In this document: positions 58,797 to 64,000 of the stretch, piece by piece | Position numbering within the stretch: position 1 is the stretch's first letter | Layout: each line of letters opens with the position of its first letter | Source: Montifringilla adamsi | Taxonomy: Eukaryota; Chordata; Aves; Passeriformes; Passeridae | Length of the DNA stretch: 64,000 nt | Assembly (NCBI GenBank): GCA_017590115.1 | Contig: JAGGNK010013003.1 | Location: forward strand, 3,592,431 to 3,656,430 | Direction: 5' to 3' | The notes under the pieces: generated by a model | Database searches by the model: none | What the model was told of the DNA's origin: nothing | Seen by the model: the letters and a program-made list of their open reading frames with translations, nothing else | Program-made: the position numbers and the translations under genes

Positions 58797-60468
58797 TGTG
58801 TCAAACACAGAGGGGTGAGACTCGATGAGGAAAGGGAGTCTGAAGCCCAGGCTGACAGAGAGATGTGGAACACTGCTCTCCAGCTCACCCCAGGCCTGAC
58901 AGAGCACCCTGCTTTCCTGAGACCACTCCTGTGAGGAGCCCTCATCTCCAAATCCCTTATAAACTCCAGGAACTAAAGGGAAAGAGCAGGAGAGCCCACC
59001 AGGCCAAAGGGAAACACTGCTGGGCTTTGGAGAAGGCTGGAAGTGTATTTGCCACCACCTGGAAGAGGCTGAAGGACTTCCAGCTTCTCCTCCCTTTCCT
59101 ACCTGCAAAATCTTGCCCTGGGTAATGGCTGATTAAACACTGCAAACTGCATTATTTAAGACACTGTTGCTGTGATACAGTGAAAAAGTGAACTTATTTC
59201 AGAGCCAATACCTGACAAAAACAAGCATCCAGAGATACTTAGAGCTCTTGGAGAAGGAATTTAAATTGGTCGGGAAGAGGCTCTGAAAGCCAAAAAATCA
59301 ACAACAGTGTCCATTTCAAGCAGCACCTCCATGGAGAACTATGTTTTTCCTCACATGACCAGCTCCATTGACCTAAACCACACCGAATTATGTTTTGTTT
59401 TTAGTAAGGAAAGCTAACTCAGCAAAGGCCCTTTGCCTATTATTTGTGTTTTCTTGAAATATTGGAGGATACCCAAAAGTGGGAGATACATATATAAATA
59501 TATATATTTATATATATATAAAAATCTGTTGTTTATGATGTCTGCTTCAGACAGCACTGTGCCAGTAGTTTGTGAAAAAATGACATAATAATCTTTTATG
59601 TACCAGATACTTCAAGGTGAACCAACTAAAGAAGCTGCAAAGACTGCTGAAGGATTTATGATCCAAAATCCTTGTGACCATTGCCAGGTCTGTAGGACAA
59701 ATTCTTCCTCGATGTTAGGACAGGTTTATTTAGGCCTGTGTGACCAGCTCTTCTTTCCTTCACCACAGGTTAAGAAAACACAGAAGACTATTTAAATCAT
59801 AAGTTTTCTTTGCATAGTGTCCCATCTTGAGTATGCACAACACTTATGACCCAGCTGCTAAATGCTAGTTTTGATTTGGGTCCAATAGAGAAGGTTTGGG
59901 TAAAAAAGGAATATTAATGGCACATTCACAATAAATTAGCTGGGCCAGACTCAGAGAAGCGCCTGTAGCTCTCTCTCCATGGGTAATCTTTCTAACCAGA
60001 GCTCTTTCCCCTGTCTCTTCTCTCTTTAACAGTTTTAATTTTTGGAGCTACAAGGTATTTTTTTTCCTGCTGAGTGCTGGGTTAACAAATGCAGGAAGCA
60101 TATATTAGCAGTATTCTTTGGAGACCACCTACAGCAGAGAGATGAACAATGGGCCCTGAACCATGACTAATTTGTAGCCCAGAAATATGTTGTATTTTTT
60201 AAATGTAAAACCGTTACTCACACTTAATAGTTTATTTGAACTAAAACCATATTATTATCCCCTCATTATTTTACCTGGTATATTTTAGACAACTTATCTC
60301 AGGGTTGCCATAGCTACCTGCTGAGTGCCTTTGACTGGAGTGTTTGCAGTAATCAAAATTAAAGGCTTCTTGTAAAAAGAAGTATGCTCTGACTAAAGAG
60401 GAACCTGGGCAAAATTGCCCATAATTGTATTCTTTTGCTCAGTGCTGCTGCTGTTGGGTGAGCTTGTG
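58797..60468. other. Intergenic, no gene seen
   Basis: An AT-rich alternating run (about 59489-59524) lies here. No exon or dispersed element is recognised. Confidence 0.55.
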
Positions 60469-60720
60469 TGGTGGTTTGAAGCGCAGCTGGAAAATTAAAC
60501 CCACTCAAGCTGCTCCCTTTTCCCTGCCTCTTCCAATAATGGGGGAACACTAGAAGATTGAGAGTTGGAATAACAATTTACTGAAAATGGCAATAGCCAC
60601 AATAATATTAATAACAAAGAGTGTACAAAAGAGAGAAAGGGTTTTGCCTGCAGAAGGGTACTCACCACCGAACAAACAAAACCAAACACACTTCAGTGTT
60701 AACTACAATGCTCAGTCTCC
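60469..60720 (-). mobile_element. Probable LTR 3' fragment, minus orientation
   Basis: On the minus strand the segment reads ...ttcagtaaattgttattcca...gcagcttgagtgggtttaat...cttcaaaccaccaca. The layout and the terminal AAACCACCACA fit songbird retroviral U5 ends as I remember them. The 5' side runs into CR1 fragments and no target duplication can be checked. Confidence 0.45.
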
Positions 60721-60732
60721 CCCACAAAAATC

Positions 60733-60855
60733 ACGTGAAAATAGAAGTTTGGAAAGGACTCTGGAAGTCTGTAGTCTAACCTGCAGCTCGAAGTGGGTCC
60801 AGCCAGGACTAGGACCTTGTCCAGACAGATGTCAGAGATACCCAAGGACAGACGA
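60733..60855 (-). mobile_element. CR1 LINE fragment, minus
   Basis: gtttggaaaggactctggaa, gtctgtagtctaacctgca and gaccttgtccagacag follow the reverse-complement CR1 order (ttggaaaggacctctggagg...ccaacc...gtgtccag). Confidence 0.7.
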
Positions 60856-60869
60856 GGTGTGAAGAAACC

Positions 60870-61115
60870 AGCGCCTGGCACGTCTCAGTGGCATCCAGCA
60901 GTGTAAGGACAAGAGGCACTGGTCACAAACTGAAACACAGGAAATTGTGTTTGAACACAGCAAGCACTTAGGAGTGACCAAGCCCTGGCAGAGGTTGTGG
61001 AGTCCCCAGCCTTGGCAGCTGTGCAACCAGGTCTAGGTGGCCTGACATGAGCAAGGGGGTTGCATGGCTCCGGTGGTCCCATCCAACCCCAACCACTGTG
61101 AAATTCACCATCAAG
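60870..61115 (+). mobile_element. CR1 LINE 3' fragment, plus
   Basis: aaggacaagaggcactggtc, acaaactgaaacacagg, gcaagcacttaggagtgacc, aggttgtggagtcccc, ggtggcctgacatg and ggtcccatccaaccccaacc follow the CR1 3' consensus in plus orientation. It abuts the minus-orientation fragment before it. Confidence 0.75.
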
Positions 61116-64000
61116 GATGCTATCCCACAAACCCTTGAAAGGCAGGCAGGACAGACCCAGTGAGACCTTCAGTTTAAAGTCAAATGCCATCAAAGGCAGG
61201 GGGAGTCCCCACTGAACTTCTTATCAGCACCTCCTTCAACAGCTCTCTCCAAAACTAAATACCTCCACCATGCCTAAGCTGGCCTAAGCCAAAATGCCAA
61301 ACCCTCAGGAATTGAAGGATGAATCCAAGCTCTGCCACTGCACCTCTGGGCGACACAAAGTAGCTCCTGGCCCTCCCCTGTTCCTCTATTCCCGCTTTGG
61401 GTAGCAGACTGGACACGTCCCTGAGCTCTCATCAGATGGCAAGGACTTTGGGGGACAGGGAGAACTGCCCCACGTCCCCCAAAGCAGGGACATGTGAAGT
61501 AGCTCAGCTCTCCACAGCAGTGTTTCAGGATACCTCAGTATGCCTCTAAATACTTACTTTACTTTTGCAAAGAAGTGAGAGCAAGTAACTTAATACTTTT
61601 GTAAAGAAACCATTTTCAATTAAATGGTTTTAATTTAGGGCATTTCATGCCCTACTGGAACCATCCAAATGAACTGCAAGCAGTTAGACAATTAAAATGA
61701 AGGTCACTACAAGTACCTACTAAGCAGCCATCCTGACAAAGTATTTAAGTACAGAAGAGCTGGATAGCGCAATTAAAACAGCCTGCACAAACACAGCTCT
61801 GTTGGGTTAGGGACAGACTTTTTGAAACAAATCAACAAGGCAACAGGTTGCGTTCAGGAGACAGACTGGTTTTCCACTGTGGCTGAAAGCAGCTCTAGGA
61901 TGGAGTGGATCTAAATGTTATCAGCTTGTCCCCCACTCTGCACCACCTGTTGGCAAGCATCCCTGTCCAGGGCTCACCTTAGGGAGTTGTGGCCTCTACA
62001 GAGGAGAAAGCAGGCTCCAGAAACCTACTGGAATCCAGAGCAGGAGATGTGAAAACTTTCCTTTATTTTACCAGATAAAACATCCCTGCAAACAATAACA
62101 GCAGCCAGCTGGCAATGTAGGAACACAGGGAAAAGTGAGTGGGGAGCTTGAAATACTTGAAAACAGGTCCCTTGGCAGAGAACTGGACCCAGGACTACAC
62201 ATCTTCCCCCTGCCTCTTTCTGGAAGGTGTGTAGAAAGGAGCCATTTGTCCTTTGCCTCCATTCATTCAGCTTTCTGGAAAGGAGAAACAAGCAAACAAT
62301 CAAAAAAACCCACAAACCCAAACCTCTGCAGATTGTGCTGTTACGGGACCTGACACATTAATAAGGCAGGAAAACAATTTCTGCTCTAAAAATATGGAAT
62401 TGATTTGCTTCACACCCACATAACAACCCATGTGCCTGAAGCAAACCGGCTTCAAAAAGTCATTCCCCCTGTGCAGAGTTTAGCACCCTGAGCCACTTCT
62501 CCAGAACTGCAATCCCCTGATGTCCTGGTCTCCAGACTGCCTGAATTTCCACTCTCCTCAGGCTTCTTAGATTACTTGCTCTAAAATTAATCTGAAGTAA
62601 ATTACTCCTTGAAATGAACTTTTTTGGGAAAGTTAAATGTCAGCCTTTCCTAGTGCCCACTTCAGCACAGATTTCAGGAGGAATTATTGGCTCCCAGCGC
62701 TGGTGTAAAAAGCCAATAATGCTCATTAGGTTATCCACTGCCACAGCTGAGGGATTGTCCCAGTGAGAAAACCCTGGCGTGTTGCCCAGGTGTTGTAGAG
62801 GTCCGTGTCCAAGGTACATTTTGATCCTAATGGCTGGACAAAAGCCACCCCCCTGGCTCCCATACAGGCACAAACCAAGTGTGAAATCCAAGGCAGTGCC
62901 CTCACACTCTCCTTGAGCTGGGTGACCAATGCACAAGACTTAACCCTGCACACTCACAGCTTTACTAAGGGGACCCACAGATCTGTGTCATTATTTTGCA
63001 GCTTTTTTGCAAAAAGTTGGTTACCCCTTGCACAGAGGATAAGAAGAATCATTGGTGGCTCTTTCTGTTCCCTATTTGCTCAAAAAGCCCAGGGCCACTC
63101 ACACATGAATTTGTGCTCTGCAGAGACATGTCTAGAATTGCAAACTAGCTCTACTTTATCTGTGACACACCAAGTTCAGTGGTGCCCAGCTCGACAGAAA
63201 GTTCAACTTGTGCCCTTTAAGACAAAGGAACTTGCACTTTTAGCCTCTGACCAAGCCCTACCCTCTCACTGACCCCACTGAAAGGGGGACAGATAGAAAC
63301 TCCCACCGAGCCTCCCAGCACTGCTGCCATAAACCATCCCTCTCTGGATCACAGCAGTGATTCCGTGCTTAGCACAGAAACCTGGGACGAGCACAGCCCA
63401 CTTGCCTGACGTGATAGGATTATGTCCAAAGACTGACAAAGCTGCAGGAGATGGACTTTCAGACAGACACACTTTGTCCCATCATCACAAGAAGCTGCAC
63501 TGCCATGGCTCTCACCCCCACCACTGACACCATGGAAAATCCAGTCAGCCTGGGCAGGAAGCTGACTGCAACAGGCACTTAAAGGAATTCATCCTTAGAA
63601 GGGGATGAGTGGAGAACTCCTGAGAACTCATTTGGCAGCTGAAAGGTGCCCAATGTGTGTCGGGTGCCAACATGAGCAAGAGAGGTTGGAGTGCCTTGCT
63701 TAGCCCAGTGTTGCAGGTTAATGGCTCGTTCAGCTGCTGAACCAAAGCTCACGCTGTGCAGAAGCTGCAGTGGCTCCCAACAGCTGGAGGGTACAGGATA
63801 GACTGGGTAGATGGGTAGAAAACAATCCCATTTCTACCCCATGCCTACACCTCCCTAGACTACTGGAGCCACTGCTGAGGGACCAGGAAAGCAACATCTC
63901 ACAGCTACTGCTGTCTGTCACTGGAAGGAAGAATGTAATTCCACAGCTCCCACTAACTCCTGCACCCTGTGCTGGACTTGCCCAAATGGCCAGAAAAAAT
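61116..64000. other. Intergenic to window end, no gene seen
   Basis: Unique sequence without recognisable exon, repeat or signal. The largest open frame (62805-63272, 155 codons from a TTG) has no family resemblance. Confidence 0.55.

Noticed and set aside
62805..63272. 155-codon open frame near the window end, possible next gene
   Set aside because: Starts with TTG, no domain, no matching exon structure around it.

Overview
The window reads as a piece of a bird genome, most likely a songbird. Three things point there. One protein-coding gene is recognisable and it is a vertebrate gene. The dispersed repeats are CR1 LINE fragments, including one with the diagnostic CR1 3' end of tandem 8-bp units (ATTCTGTG x3 at 55652-55675). 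The remaining mobile DNA is solo endogenous-retrovirus LTRs with TG...CA ends, three of them flanked by perfect 6-bp target duplications. Base composition is AT-rich, with no CpG-island-like block, no CRISPR array, no operon structure and no tRNA or rRNA gene that I could see.

The gene is SYNDIG1 (synapse differentiation-inducing gene 1, TMEM90B) on the + strand. Only its last two coding exons are in view: a 138-bp exon at 2889-3026 and the terminal coding exon at 32461-32619. They are separated by a 29,434-bp intron with a GT donor and an AG acceptor. Together they encode the C-terminal 98 residues, which form the membrane-associated domain. Positions 1-2888 are the 3' part of the preceding intron. 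A 3' UTR of about 1.6 kb probably runs from 32620 to about 34,245, with an ATTAAA signal at 34222-34227 followed by a GU-rich stretch.

The large intron is mostly unique sequence. It holds one clean solo LTR (25071-25568), a 91-bp tandem duplication (10950-11134), a broken poly-T block (9435-9527), a poly-A block (31917-32019), a pair of overlapping inverted repeats (26840-26877) and a (TA)n run. A CpG-retaining stretch with an octamer motif about 0.4 kb downstream of exon 2889-3026 looks like a candidate conserved element.

From about 34.3 kb to the end I find no exon I can defend. This intergenic part is much richer in mobile DNA: CR1 fragments at about 34.4, 46.1, 50.9, 54.7, 55.4 and 60.7-61.1 kb, and LTRs at about 38.6, 42.3, 44.7, 51.7, 55.0 and 60.5 kb. 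Some are nested: a CR1 sits inside the 55.0-kb LTR, and the 38.6-kb LTR appears to have inserted into the end of a related one.

I did not find a new multi-gene system. The observations most worth checking are structural: the nested insertions with an unoccupied related site in the same window, the complementary homopolymer blocks in one intron, the 16-copy AGTAT array inside an LTR upstream of its poly(A) signal, and several exact palindromes. Repeat names rest on remembered family features and internal comparison within the window, not on a database search.
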